Notes: generated by a model from the letters alone, not told the origin. A DNA stretch of 64,000 bases from Cyanobacteria bacterium GSL.Bin1 (GCA_009909085.1 JAAANX010000036.1:1-64000); one strand, 5' to 3'. Shown: positions 35,985-45,600, numbered from the stretch's first letter. Numbers and translations are program-made.

Positions 35985-37193
35985 ATGGAAACCCTTATTT
36001 ATTCGGTTACTATAGCAGAAGAATTTTTTCTATCAATTCCTATTTTTGTATTATTTGTAGAATGCCTTAGTGCGGCTTTGCCTGTTCATGGAAAAATAAA
36101 AATAAATAATTCAATAAAATTTGACGAAGATGATATTGCTATTCTCATCCCTGCTCATAATGAAGAATTATCAATTAAAACTACCGTTAATGAGCTGTTA
36201 AAAGCAGTAAAAAATCCTAAAACAATTATTTCAATTGCTGATAACTGTAATGATAACACGGCATTAATAGCTCAACAAATGGGAATTACTGTTTTAGAAC
36301 GAAATAGTTCAGAAGAACGAGGAAAAGGCTACGCTCTGGACTATGGGTTAGCTTATCTAGCGGCATCTCCCCCATCAGTAGTGATAGTGCTGGATGCAGA
36401 TTGTATTCTGTCTCCACAACATTTAAAGATTCTTGCTAAAGAAGCTACTGAAAAACAACGTCCAATTCAAGCAGTCTATTTGATGGAACAACCCTCTAGT
36501 TCAACTCCCAGAGATGCTATTTCTGGGTTTGCTTTTATGGTGAAAAATTGGGTGCGTCCAAAAGGATTAAATTACTGGCAATTACCTTGTTTGTTAACCG
36601 GGACGGGAATGGCTTTTCCTTGGTCAGTTTTACAAGGTATTTCCTTAGCAAGCGGTAATATTGTAGAGGATATGAAGTTAGGAATTGATCTTGCGATCGC
36701 GGGATACCCTCCTTTACTCGCCCCTGAAGCTAAAGTAATCGGTCGTTTACCGAGTACAAACAATGCTGCAACCACTCAAAGAACACGTTGGGAACATGGT
36801 CATCTTCAAACAATATTAGAACAGGTGCCACGACTGATCAAAGAAAGCTTGAAGCAACAACGAATTGATTTACTTGCCTTGGCATTAGAATTAGCGATTC
36901 CTCCCTTATCATTACTGGTTCTTTTATGGTTGGGAATGACAGTAATTGGAATTGTGAGTAGTGTGTACTTAGATAAGTGGTGGGGTCTAACTGTACAGTT
37001 GATGAGTGGTGGATTGTTATTTCTATCTATTTTTATTGCTTGGTATAAATTTGGGCGAAAACAAGTTTCTTTGAAAACATTACTGACCATTCCTTTATAT
37101 CTGCTTTGGAAAGTTCCTCTCTATTTTTTATTTTTGATTCGTCCCCAGAAAAAATGGGTCAAGACTGAACGAGACATTAACTTGAATCAATAA
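35985..37193 (+). CDS. Processive-type membrane glycosyltransferase family 2
   Basis: A 402-aa protein. An N-terminal membrane segment is followed by AILIPAHNEELSI (about residue 50), VLDADCILSPQHL (about 133, D-x-D site) and RTRWEHGHLQ (about 263, the Q-x-x-RW element of BcsA-like enzymes, here QRTRW). Three C-terminal membrane helices follow. The arrangement resembles cellulose/hyaluronan-type synthases, but size and context also fit a single-addition transferase. It contains an exact HIP1 site (36693), the first after 23.9 kb. Confidence 0.87.
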   Translation: METLIYSVTIAEEFFLSIPIFVLFVECLSAALPVHGKIKINNSIKFDEDDIAILIPAHNEELSIKTTVNELLKAVKNPKTIISIADNCNDNTALIAQQMGITVLERNSSEERGKGYALDYGLAYLAASPPSVVIVLDADCILSPQHLKILAKEATEKQRPIQAVYLMEQPSSSTPRDAISGFAFMVKNWVRPKGLNYWQLPCLLTGTGMAFPWSVLQGISLASGNIVEDMKLGIDLAIAGYPPLLAPEAKVIGRLPSTNNAATTQRTRWEHGHLQTILEQVPRLIKESLKQQRIDLLALALELAIPPLSLLVLLWLGMTVIGIVSSVYLDKWWGLTVQLMSGGLLFLSIFIAWYKFGRKQVSLKTLLTIPLYLLWKVPLYFLFLIRPQKKWVKTERDINLNQ

Positions 37194-37208
37194 TTTAATT
37201 TGGTAGTG

Positions 37209-38423
37209 ATGCAGATTGCATATTTAGTCAATCAATATCCAAAAGTGAGCCACAGTTTTATTCGACGGGAAATTCAAACCTTAGAAAAACTAGGCTGGGA
37301 GGTGTTACGATTTGCTGTTCGTGACTGTGCAGAAGAATTAGTTGATGCTGCCGATCAAGAAGAATTACAAAAAACTCATTATATCTTACAAGCAGGCATT
37401 ATTGTTCTCTTGAATAGTTTATTATTTGTCTTGTTCACTCGTAGTAAACGATTTATCTTTGCACTAAAAAATACTATAGCAATCGGTTGGCGCTCAGAAC
37501 GGGGTTTACTGATTCACTTGATTTATTTAACAGAAGCTTGTGTTTTGTTCCAATGGTTAAAAAATACGGAGGTAAAGTTAGTTCATTGCCATTTTGGTAC
37601 CAATTCCACTACCGTTGCCATGATGTGCTATTGGTTAGGGGGACCTAAGTATAGCTTTACAGTACATGGACCGGAAGAGTTTGACAAAGTTAGCGGGATC
37701 GCGCTGCCCACAAAAATCAAGAATGCAGCGTTTGTCATTGCAATTAGTAACTTTGGTCGTAGTCAGCTTTTTCGTTGGTGCGATCCGCAACAATGGTCTA
37801 AAATTCATGTTATTCGCTGTGGTTTATCAGATGATTTTTTAGAGCAACCTTTCATTTCAATTCCTAATCGTGAGGAAATCAGATTAATTTGTGTGGGACG
37901 CTTAACTCCTCAAAAAGGACACCTTTTACTTTTAGATGCTTTACACTACTTAATCTTGAAAGGCTACTGCTGCCAAATTACTCTAGTTGGCGATGGAGAA
38001 CTGCGCCCTGCTATCGAAAGAAAAATTAAAGACTTGAATTTACAAAAGTATGTAGAAATTACCGGGTGGGCGACAAGCACAGCCGTTCGAGAGAAAATCA
38101 TAGCATCTCATGTGATGGTTTTACCTAGTTTCGCTGAAGGATTACCTGTTGTTTTAATGGAAGCGTTAGCCTTATCTCGTCCTGTTATTAGCACCTACAT
38201 TGCAGGAATTCCCGAATTAGTCAAAGAAGGTGAATCAGGTTGGTTAGTGCCTGCAGGTTCAGTAGAAGCTTTAATTGAACGATTAGAAATGCTTTTGCAC
38301 TTTCCTTGCCATAACCAATATTTAGAAACAATGGGCAAAACAGGAGCAGCTGATGTTAAACAACTCCACTCTATTCAAAAAGAAGCAAAAAAATTAGCTA
38401 ACTTATTTAAATCTTACTATTAA
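37209..38423 (+). CDS. Glycosyltransferase family 4 (WcaL/colanic-acid-type)
   Basis: A 404-aa GT-B enzyme. The N-terminus IAYLVNQYPKVSHSFIRREI is the signature of the WcaL-like group; the donor site shows CVGRLTPQKGHLLLLDAL and FAEGLPVVLMEALALSRPVI (E-x7-E). ATG at 37209 is preferred to the upstream TTG at 37200, which would lie only 6 bp after the previous stop. It completes the 35-38.4 kb run of three transferases. Donor unknown. Confidence 0.9.
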   Translation: MQIAYLVNQYPKVSHSFIRREIQTLEKLGWEVLRFAVRDCAEELVDAADQEELQKTHYILQAGIIVLLNSLLFVLFTRSKRFIFALKNTIAIGWRSERGLLIHLIYLTEACVLFQWLKNTEVKLVHCHFGTNSTTVAMMCYWLGGPKYSFTVHGPEEFDKVSGIALPTKIKNAAFVIAISNFGRSQLFRWCDPQQWSKIHVIRCGLSDDFLEQPFISIPNREEIRLICVGRLTPQKGHLLLLDALHYLILKGYCCQITLVGDGELRPAIERKIKDLNLQKYVEITGWATSTAVREKIIASHVMVLPSFAEGLPVVLMEALALSRPVISTYIAGIPELVKEGESGWLVPAGSVEALIERLEMLLHFPCHNQYLETMGKTGAADVKQLHSIQKEAKKLANLFKSYY

Positions 38424-38817
38424 TTTATAAAAGGCTACTTTTTTATTTTTTAGCAACGACTGTAGCGAAAGTAATCCTCTTGTCAATCCCTTAAATTGAC
38501 TCCAGGCATCACTCATTATGGAGAAACTGAGCAAGACACGATTGACAAAAGCAATTGAGAATTTATATTATTTAGCTATCATCCCCTACCGCTCTTCGAC
38601 CTAAGTGAACACAAGTGGTTAAGAATAGTGTTCAGTAGCCAGAGTCAGATGTTTAAACCAAGGCATCTCACTCCCGGTGGCTTACGTAGCGTAAGCAGGT
38701 ATTTCCGAATTGCAACTAGGGAACTATAACTCCTGCCCCAGCATAATTACTTAGTTTAAACCTTGTGAAAGGAGATTTGAAACATAGCTTAAATTCATTA
38801 AAAAGAGAAGGGAGATA
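38424..38817. other. Gene-free stretch with several small hairpins
   Basis: No coding frame is supported. Inverted repeats: GTCAAT/ATTGAC near 38489-38507, TGAACAC/GTGTTCA near 38604-38634, and the perfect GCTTACG-TAG-CGTAAGC at 38680-38696. Two copies of the palindrome GTTTAAAC lie at 38651 and 38754. It may be the relic of a small mobile element. The last bases hold the ribosome-binding site GGGAG, 6-7 nt before the ATG at 38818. Confidence 0.4.
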
Positions 38818-39969
38818 ATGAGCGAAATTTTGCCGATCCATTTGGGGATCCTAGCAGCAGGAAATCCCGAGGACATACGGACTTGGTCAGGTGTTCCTCA
38901 CTTTATGACTCAAGCACTCAAAAAATACGTTAAAAAACTAACTTATCTTCCAGCCGGTTCTTTAGAGTGGTCGAAAACTGGCTGTTTTGTTCACCGATGG
39001 AGCTATCGTTTATTCAAAAAGAAGTACATACCAGGACAAATCCCTTATATTCTTGAGCATAAAGCAAGAAAAGTAGAACAGCTGATTGAGAGTCACGATA
39101 TTGATGTTTTATTAGCGATAACGATTGATCCTTTAGCCGCTCACTTACAAAACAAAGTTCCTTTAGTTCACCATTCAGATACCACATTTGCAGCCATTGC
39201 CGATTATTACCCAACCTACTCGCCAATGTGGAAATTTTGTCGAAACATGGGGAATCAGAACACAGCAGGAGCTCTAAATCACGCAAAAATTTGTACGTTT
39301 CCTTCTCAATGGGCTGCCAATTCTGCTATTGAAGACTATGGCATCAGTCCTGAGAAGATAAGAGTGATTCCCTATGGTGCTAACTTAAGTACTGCACCAT
39401 CGGTTGAAGAGATATTTAAACCCACTGATTCCAGTTCATGTCAGTTGTTATTTATTGGTAGACAATGGGAACGTAAAGGGGGTCCTATTGCCTTTGCCAC
39501 AATGCTAGAACTGATTAACCGTGGTATCGATGCTAATTTAGTGGTCGTTGGGTGCGATCCGAAAGTCACTCATGAAAAACTGACAGTAATTCCGTTTTTA
39601 AACAAGCAGATCCCCGAAGATTTAGAAAGATATATTAATCTCTGGCGACAATCTGCTTTTCTCTTGATGCCAAGTCATCAAGAAACTTTTGGCGCAATCT
39701 ATGCCGAAGCAGCAGCTAATGGCGTTCCAGTGATTGCTAAAGATACAGGTGGGGTTTCTAGCTGTGTTAAGCATGGGGTTAGCGGTTTTCTCTTAGCAGA
39801 GAGTTCCGAGATCGACGATTATGCTAACTTGATTGAGAAAATGTGGACTAACCCTCAACAATATCAGTCTCTCAAAAAGGGGGCTCGCGATCGTTATGAG
39901 AATACACTTAATTGGGATGCTTGGTCACAACAGACTGTATCAGCTATTTCTGACGTTATCTATGGATAG
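38818..39969 (+). CDS. Glycosyltransferase family 4
   Basis: A 383-aa GT-B enzyme. The donor half shows LLFIGRQWERKGG (about residues 209-221) and QETFGAIYAEAAANGVPVIA, the latter with the E-x7-E phosphate-contact motif; KIRVIPYGANL precedes. A strong Shine-Dalgarno (AAGGGAGATAATG) supports the start. The kelch gene follows after 11 bp, so the two are co-transcribed. Confidence 0.9.
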   Translation: MSEILPIHLGILAAGNPEDIRTWSGVPHFMTQALKKYVKKLTYLPAGSLEWSKTGCFVHRWSYRLFKKKYIPGQIPYILEHKARKVEQLIESHDIDVLLAITIDPLAAHLQNKVPLVHHSDTTFAAIADYYPTYSPMWKFCRNMGNQNTAGALNHAKICTFPSQWAANSAIEDYGISPEKIRVIPYGANLSTAPSVEEIFKPTDSSSCQLLFIGRQWERKGGPIAFATMLELINRGIDANLVVVGCDPKVTHEKLTVIPFLNKQIPEDLERYINLWRQSAFLLMPSHQETFGAIYAEAAANGVPVIAKDTGGVSSCVKHGVSGFLLAESSEIDDYANLIEKMWTNPQQYQSLKKGARDRYENTLNWDAWSQQTVSAISDVIYG

Positions 39970-39980
39970 TTATTTGCAAA

Positions 39981-41030
39981 ATGAAAAGTAGAGACAATCA
40001 ATTACCGTTCCAACTCGGAGCAACCTCCCCGATTGCGAGATTTGAAAGTGGGGTTGCAGTTGTCCGTAACAAAATGTTTGTTATTGGTGGACATATGGAA
40101 CCAAACTTAATTGCTACCAAATCGACTCTGGCTTATGATCCAAAGACTAATCTCTGGACAAAGTGCAAAGATGCTCCTGTAGACATCTCTCACGTGACGG
40201 CTGCTGTTGTAGATGACCGATACATCTGGTTGGTTGGCGGTTTTGTCGGACAGCATCCAGGATCTGGTGTTGCTGCCTCCTTTCGCTATGACGTCGCGGA
40301 TGATTGTTGGGAAACTGGTCCTCCCTTACCGAAGGTTCGGGCATCTGGCTGTCTGGCATTAGTGGGTCGTTACTTGCACTATTGCGGTGGCGTGGGTGGA
40401 GATCGCTCTACTAATTTTGATGACCACTGGATTTTAAATGTCGATTATCCCACCCGTTGGGAACGCCAAGCACCTATTCCCTTTGCACGTACTCATGCCG
40501 CCACATCAGTGATTGAAGATTACATTTATGCAATTGGCGGTCACTTTGGTCACGATGTTCCTGGATATCCGGGAACAATTGCGCCAAATCCTGATCTCGA
40601 TTATGTTCATCGCTTCGATCCACAAGCTGATCGCTGGGAGGAAGTTGCGCCGCTTCCAAGAAGACGGTCTCACTGTGAACCCGGTACTTTTGTGTATCAG
40701 GGCAAAATTATTTGCATTGGGGGAAGAAACAACTCACCCAATGCTAGATCGCGTTATGAAAAAACGCTTCTTGCCTATTATTTTCGCCGCGCGATCGGAA
40801 AAGTCAAACAAATTTTAGAGTCAAATTCATCCTCTAACAAACCATGGTTAGATGATGTTATTGCTTATGATCCCAAGCGCGATCGTTGGGAGGATCTTGG
40901 TAAATTGCCACAGGCACTCTATGCACCTGCTGCTTCAGTAATAGACCGCGACATTATTATTACCAACGGTGGCACAGAAGGTTGGCAAAAGCCTTCAGAT
41001 AAAACCTTACGGCTTGAATTACCGCTGTAG
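39981..41030 (+). CDS. Kelch-repeat beta-propeller protein
   Basis: A 349-aa protein made of about six kelch blades. Each has a GG doublet and a spaced Y-D-P / W pair, for example VIGGHMEPN then YDPKTNLWTK, WLVGGFVG then RYDVADDCWETG, and IGGHFGHD then RFDPQADRWEEVAPL. No signal peptide is visible, so it is probably cytoplasmic. Kelch propellers bind partners or, in galactose-oxidase relatives, act on sugars; the copper-site tyrosine/cysteine arrangement of galactose oxidase was not recognised. Co-transcribed with the GT4 at 38.8 kb, it may be an accessory factor of that transferase. Confidence 0.88.
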   Translation: MKSRDNQLPFQLGATSPIARFESGVAVVRNKMFVIGGHMEPNLIATKSTLAYDPKTNLWTKCKDAPVDISHVTAAVVDDRYIWLVGGFVGQHPGSGVAASFRYDVADDCWETGPPLPKVRASGCLALVGRYLHYCGGVGGDRSTNFDDHWILNVDYPTRWERQAPIPFARTHAATSVIEDYIYAIGGHFGHDVPGYPGTIAPNPDLDYVHRFDPQADRWEEVAPLPRRRSHCEPGTFVYQGKIICIGGRNNSPNARSRYEKTLLAYYFRRAIGKVKQILESNSSSNKPWLDDVIAYDPKRDRWEDLGKLPQALYAPAASVIDRDIIITNGGTEGWQKPSDKTLRLELPL

Positions 41031-41081
41031 ATTAAATGGTACGCTGCTGGTGGAATAAAATTAGCGATGATGATCCTAATT

Positions 41082-42206
41082 TCATTTCTCTCCAACTGGC
41101 TTCCCAGCAAGATCTCTTTGAAAATCAAGCTTTTCTAGCTCTTTTTCAAGTGTTTTAGGATAGGGTAAAGATAAAAGATCAAGCATACGGGCAATGCGAG
41201 AACGCCAGTCATGATAGGCAAGAGCATAAGAATAATTACGGCGATGAGCAGCTTGAAGCCGCTCTTGATCAGCAAGTAAAGCTTCTAGAAAGGGAACAAC
41301 CGCCTCAGCTTCGTCAGGAATCTCTATCGTTACATCTTCCCAAAATAGTAATTCTTCTGCTTCCGGACAACTTGGTTTTTGACCAACTACCATGCATCCT
41401 GCGGCTAAACATTCAGACCAACGCGTGGGGAGAAAAGAAAAGGGAATCTCTCGCTGTCGGCTTACTTTCATTGGATCATAAGCCAGAGCAATGGTGCTAC
41501 GAGTAAGAAGATTCCAGAAAAATTTACTATGGGCATAGAAATCATTGATGGCTTTGATTTCCATATGGTCAGTATGATAAAAAATTCTTGGAGACTGGAA
41601 ATCGTTAAAAGCATTAACTAATACTTGAGTGTGTTCCTTTTTCTGACGACCATAACCAATAACATCAATAAAGCGCTCAGTATTTTGAGAACCCAATTTG
41701 AGAACATCACAACCGACGGGAATAACTGAGACCGGTATATTGTATAGTTGTTTATATGTTTCTTGATCTCCTGATGCCGATATAAACAGATGATTAAGAG
41801 ATGAGATCGCTCGGTCATGCCAGGATATTTTTCGTTTCCAACTACTTTTTGAGCGTTCGCTTAGTGGAATAATCGCATCAAAAATATAAGCGATGATCAA
41901 ATCAAACTGTGATTTTATGTTGCCAATACTTTCCAGAATTCTTCCCACTTCGCCAATCGATAACATCACCAGAATGAGAACTTGTTCTTCACCATTTTTT
42001 TTTAAAGGAATTTCTGTTTTTAGCGAAGACTTAAATTGATTTTTACTTATAAATAATTTAGAGATACTTTTGAGAGATCCTTCGATTTTCGGTAGCACTA
42101 GTGTTCCTTCTAAAGAATGGCACAAAACATCTTCAAATTCAACGAGACATCGCTGAGCAGGAATTTTAGTAATAGAGCGTAAGCTAAAAATGTAATAATT
42201 AGGCAA
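41082..42206 (-). CDS. Glycosyltransferase-like protein (GT-B, CgeB/GT1-like)
   Basis: A 374-aa protein. The C-terminal half contains FSFLPTRWSECLAAGCMVVG and the CPEAEELLFWEDV segment, a layout of GT-B enzymes with an E in the donor site (SECLAAG). The N-terminal half is divergent and contains no obvious acceptor-site glycine loop. It is the only minus-strand transferase on the right flank of the EPS island and converges with the kelch gene, 51 bp apart. Sugar and acceptor unknown. Confidence 0.75.
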   Translation of the reverse strand: MPNYYIFSLRSITKIPAQRCLVEFEDVLCHSLEGTLVLPKIEGSLKSISKLFISKNQFKSSLKTEIPLKKNGEEQVLILVMLSIGEVGRILESIGNIKSQFDLIIAYIFDAIIPLSERSKSSWKRKISWHDRAISSLNHLFISASGDQETYKQLYNIPVSVIPVGCDVLKLGSQNTERFIDVIGYGRQKKEHTQVLVNAFNDFQSPRIFYHTDHMEIKAINDFYAHSKFFWNLLTRSTIALAYDPMKVSRQREIPFSFLPTRWSECLAAGCMVVGQKPSCPEAEELLFWEDVTIEIPDEAEAVVPFLEALLADQERLQAAHRRNYSYALAYHDWRSRIARMLDLLSLPYPKTLEKELEKLDFQRDLAGKPVGEK

Positions 42207-42334
42207 TTTCTAGTTCCCCTATGAACAGTAAATTGATTAAAATTTTAAAGTATAAAATTGCTTTTCTAATCAATCTTAATAGACTCGCAAGAAGGAAAGT
42301 TGATCACCAACCCTCAACGGAGTTGACGACCTTC

Positions 42335-43561
42335 TCAGGACTCTAGATAAATTAGCTTTGAATTCGTAAAGATGTCATGCTGGTGATTGAGATCTTTAGA
42401 ATTAAAAAAAGGGTTGAAGAGGTTTCCCCGATTAATCTGCTTGTAAATTTGGAGGGCTCGGGTTTCCGGCAATTCTACATCAGCGAAACTAAGCATTTGA
42501 CCCGGATCAATCACCGTTTTAACAGTAGCATCTTCTAGCAAGCACAATGGCAGATGATTTGGATGTTCAGCAATGCTCACTGCCTCACCCCGGACATCAA
42601 AACTACCTAATCCACGAGCGATATATTCTCCAGGTAAGAGTTTCCGCTTGGCTATTGCAGCAACATTATATTTTGGAGCTGGGGAATTGGTGAGCAAAGG
42701 GGAAGTCCCAGCAAAAACTTCAGTGATGGTGCGTGGTACTTCAAGATAACATAAATGAAAGGGCTTAAGGAAAACATAGGCAGATCCCTCTCTAGTTCGC
42801 AACTTAGCAAAGGGACCATAATCACCTTGTCTATCCGCTTCTCTACTTTCTGCTAGGATAAAAACTCCTGGTGGTGAATCTTGATAAAGAACATAATCGC
42901 TCAAGGGTTGAGCAAACTTCTGGGCTTTACTTACTAATTCATCACTCTCTTCTAAAGAAGATAAAGTCAAGCCTAGCATGCCATCACAAGCTATTGCTGC
43001 TCCTAAGCCATTTGCAACCAATGCTTGTTCTATTTGCAGCTTTGAGCCATCAGTAAAGGAAACTGTCTGATCCAATCGCAATCCTTGTTTTTTTGACCAA
43101 TATTCCATTTCTTGACGAGAGGGATTAAGGTTGAGAAATCCTTTAATGTTTCCATATACTAAAGGATTAAATCCTGCAGAACGAACTTCACGATTGAGTT
43201 GAGCCAAACAGCCAGGTTGGTCGCCATGAGCTTCTGTTATGTAACCGAGAGTTGCCAAATAACTACCAGTAGTCAGCTGTAATTCAGAGTTCATCGTCAC
43301 TACTGGTAAACCTTCTTCTAAGACCTTTTCGAGAACCGCTGTTGCATAAATTACATCTCCCGAGCCTTCAACTACTAGGTCGCTATTCGCAATGAGCTCA
43401 TCAACCTCATGTGTTAAACGTTCTTGAGGAAAATTTTTGAGTGTTTCTTTGGGACGACGAGTTAGAATCTTAGACACGGACCAATCAGTTGATTGTTCCA
43501 AAAGACGAAATATGCCAGTGGCAATGAACCCTGTTCCAATGATTCCAATTTTTTTACCCAT
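42335..43561 (-). CDS. NAD(P)-binding oxidoreductase with SAF domain
   Basis: A 408-aa protein. Residues 1-140 are a Rossmann domain (GIIGTGFIATGIFRLL at 5-20, then VEGSGDVIYATAVLEKVL). A homoserine-dehydrogenase-like middle part is followed by a C-terminal SAF-type region (AIAKRKLLPGEYIARGLGSFDVRG then LLEDATVKTVIDPGQMLSFADVEL), a fold shared with sialic-acid synthases and altronate dehydratases. Proteins of this kind occur next to EPS/LPS genes, where a role in an unusual acidic sugar has been suspected. The reaction is unknown. The 128-bp gap before the glycosyltransferase shows no terminator. Confidence 0.75.
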   Translation of the reverse strand: MGKKIGIIGTGFIATGIFRLLEQSTDWSVSKILTRRPKETLKNFPQERLTHEVDELIANSDLVVEGSGDVIYATAVLEKVLEEGLPVVTMNSELQLTTGSYLATLGYITEAHGDQPGCLAQLNREVRSAGFNPLVYGNIKGFLNLNPSRQEMEYWSKKQGLRLDQTVSFTDGSKLQIEQALVANGLGAAIACDGMLGLTLSSLEESDELVSKAQKFAQPLSDYVLYQDSPPGVFILAESREADRQGDYGPFAKLRTREGSAYVFLKPFHLCYLEVPRTITEVFAGTSPLLTNSPAPKYNVAAIAKRKLLPGEYIARGLGSFDVRGEAVSIAEHPNHLPLCLLEDATVKTVIDPGQMLSFADVELPETRALQIYKQINRGNLFNPFFNSKDLNHQHDIFTNSKLIYLES

Positions 43562-43953
43562 TATTATTTATTAGCTTATCCTTACCTAACCCAATGAACA
43601 GAGTAATCATCGTATAGGATTCACCACTGACCATACGACGGTTGAAAAGCCTTAATTAGTCTCGAATGACGAGAAAAACTTAAGTATTTTCTACCTTGCG
43701 GTACTCCTCATATTGGGGAAATAACTTAATTATACAGCCTAGTGTCTGTTTTGATCAGACAATGTTTGTTAATTAACATACATTATTTAAGTGTACGGAC
43801 TAAGAGAATGTTTTAGATACTCTCTGATCACTCGTGTTTTACCATTTTGAGGTGCGATCACTGTGTGCCAGGAGCGGAAATCTGAGATACTGATTGGATG
43901 AACCAATCAAGCAAGACCTTTCTTAAGCTGAGGCGATGGAATCCGTGCTAGGG
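43562..43953. other. Intergenic region with two small inverted repeats
   Basis: No gene is visible. TGTCTG/CAGACA (43744-43761) and GATTGG/CCAATC (43892-43908) can form short hairpins. The second is placed to end the antiporter transcript (stop at 43954), but it lacks a T-tract on that strand. Confidence 0.3.
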
Positions 43954-45600
43954 TTAGTTTTGGTCTTGTAGTACATCTGGTAATAATAAAGGCGGCGGAT
44001 CGCTCAAGAAGCCACTCTGGACAAACGCAGAATAGATCCCTGTTTCCATTGCAATTAGTTCTCGTTTGAGTTGCTCGTTTGCCACTTTCTTCAGGGAAGG
44101 ATTTTTCTTGGCATAATCTTCAATTTCTTGTTCAAGCCGTTTCAACTCCTCTTGTACACAATCCCGATATTTATAGAAACGTGGATCAACTTCCCAACGT
44201 TGGGTCATTTCTTCCTCGTTGAGATGAGTCAGAATTTGTTTGAGGGCAACGGTGCGGGCAATGAGTTCAAGATACTTTTCTTGCAGGTGTTCTTCATATA
44301 AAAATCCGAGTTGTTTGAGCAACCATTTACTACTTAAGCCTTGCACTAAAAGGGTAAATAAAACGACACCAAAGACAACAGCTTCTAGGGTTTGACTTTG
44401 CACTAAAACAATGGGAACACTTAAGGCAAGCGCGATTGAAATCGACCCTCGTAACCCCGACCACCATAAAACCGTTTGTTCAGCGAAACTGATATTACTA
44501 TACTCGAATTTATTACCGAAATAGCTAGTGCCATAAATCGCGATCGCGCGCATCGCAACAACCGTCACAATTGCAATGCCAATGGGATATATATTGGCAC
44601 CAAGGTTACTAAAATTAATTTTGTCACCAATGAGTAAGAAAACAATCGAATTCACTAAAAAGGCAACAAATGCTAAGAACTCAGAAAGCACTTGTTTTTT
44701 ATGAGGATTCATTTCTGAAACACCGAAAGTGCCTAGAATCAAGCCAGTGACAATTACAGCAACTACTCCGGAACCACCGAGTTCTTCTGTGAATAAATAG
44801 GTTCCATATGAGGCAACAAGGAGTAATGAACGTCCTAAAAATCTTAAATCAGAGCGGTGAATCAGATAAGAAAAAATCAGTCCAATAATCCCACCCATAA
44901 TTAAACCGATGCCGGCTAAAGTCCCAACATTTTTGAGCAAAGCAATCAGATCAACTTGGGTGAAATCTAAATCGGTTGGTAAATCCATTAGTAAGACAAA
45001 TACCCCGATCGCGATGGCAACATTAAACAAATTTTCTCCGTCTGTTAAAGCAACTAAACGTTGATTGACCCCTAATCTGCCAAATAAAGCCGTAATGGGA
45101 GCTGGGGCAGTTGCTGATAAGCTTGCTCCGGCTAAAAGAGCAATTAAAGGAGAAATATTCGTGAAGCTAGTCAGGGTAATTGTGACCCCGGTAATCGTGA
45201 GGAAAACCCCAATGACTGCACAAAGAAAAACGATATTAATATCATGTTTAACGAGTGACCAATTCAAATCTAGGGCTGTTTTCAATAACAAGGGAGGGAG
45301 AAAAATAAACAGCGTTACTTCAGGAGGAACATTAATTAAGCGCACATCCAGTAAGGCTAAAATCAACCCCACAATCACCAAAAGAAGTGTATAAGGAATA
45401 TCGCGGAAACGTGGGAAAGAACGAGATAAAGTTGCGACGGCCAACGAAACAGATAAAACTAGTAGAAACTGCTTTAAATGTTCCTGTAAGGGAGCTTCGC
45501 CCACTACATTTTCGAGTGCCATAATATCAGGATGGAGTTGAGGAGTAAGAACGGGAATTGAAAAAATGAAAAATAACAATTGACAATTCAGAATTGGCAA
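43954..45600 (-). CDS. CPA1-family cation/proton antiporter homologue lacking both key aspartates
   Basis: A 548-aa protein with about 12 membrane segments and a C-terminal coiled-coil tail (430-540), as in cyanobacterial NhaP/NhaS-type exchangers. The family motif T-D-P reads SATAPAPI with A165 in place of the aspartate, and the ND motif reads GENLFNVAIAIGVF with V194 in place of the aspartate. The two lost residues are 29 apart, the spacing of the ion-binding pair in the family. The Glu of the GEN segment is kept. Either ion binding is changed or transport is lost. No frameshift or other decay is seen. Confidence 0.85.
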   Translation of the reverse strand: MPILNCQLLFFIFSIPVLTPQLHPDIMALENVVGEAPLQEHLKQFLLVLSVSLAVATLSRSFPRFRDIPYTLLLVIVGLILALLDVRLINVPPEVTLFIFLPPLLLKTALDLNWSLVKHDINIVFLCAVIGVFLTITGVTITLTSFTNISPLIALLAGASLSATAPAPITALFGRLGVNQRLVALTDGENLFNVAIAIGVFVLLMDLPTDLDFTQVDLIALLKNVGTLAGIGLIMGGIIGLIFSYLIHRSDLRFLGRSLLLVASYGTYLFTEELGGSGVVAVIVTGLILGTFGVSEMNPHKKQVLSEFLAFVAFLVNSIVFLLIGDKINFSNLGANIYPIGIAIVTVVAMRAIAIYGTSYFGNKFEYSNISFAEQTVLWWSGLRGSISIALALSVPIVLVQSQTLEAVVFGVVLFTLLVQGLSSKWLLKQLGFLYEEHLQEKYLELIARTVALKQILTHLNEEEMTQRWEVDPRFYKYRDCVQEELKRLEQEIEDYAKKNPSLKKVANEQLKRELIAMETGIYSAFVQSGFLSDPPPLLLPDVLQDQN

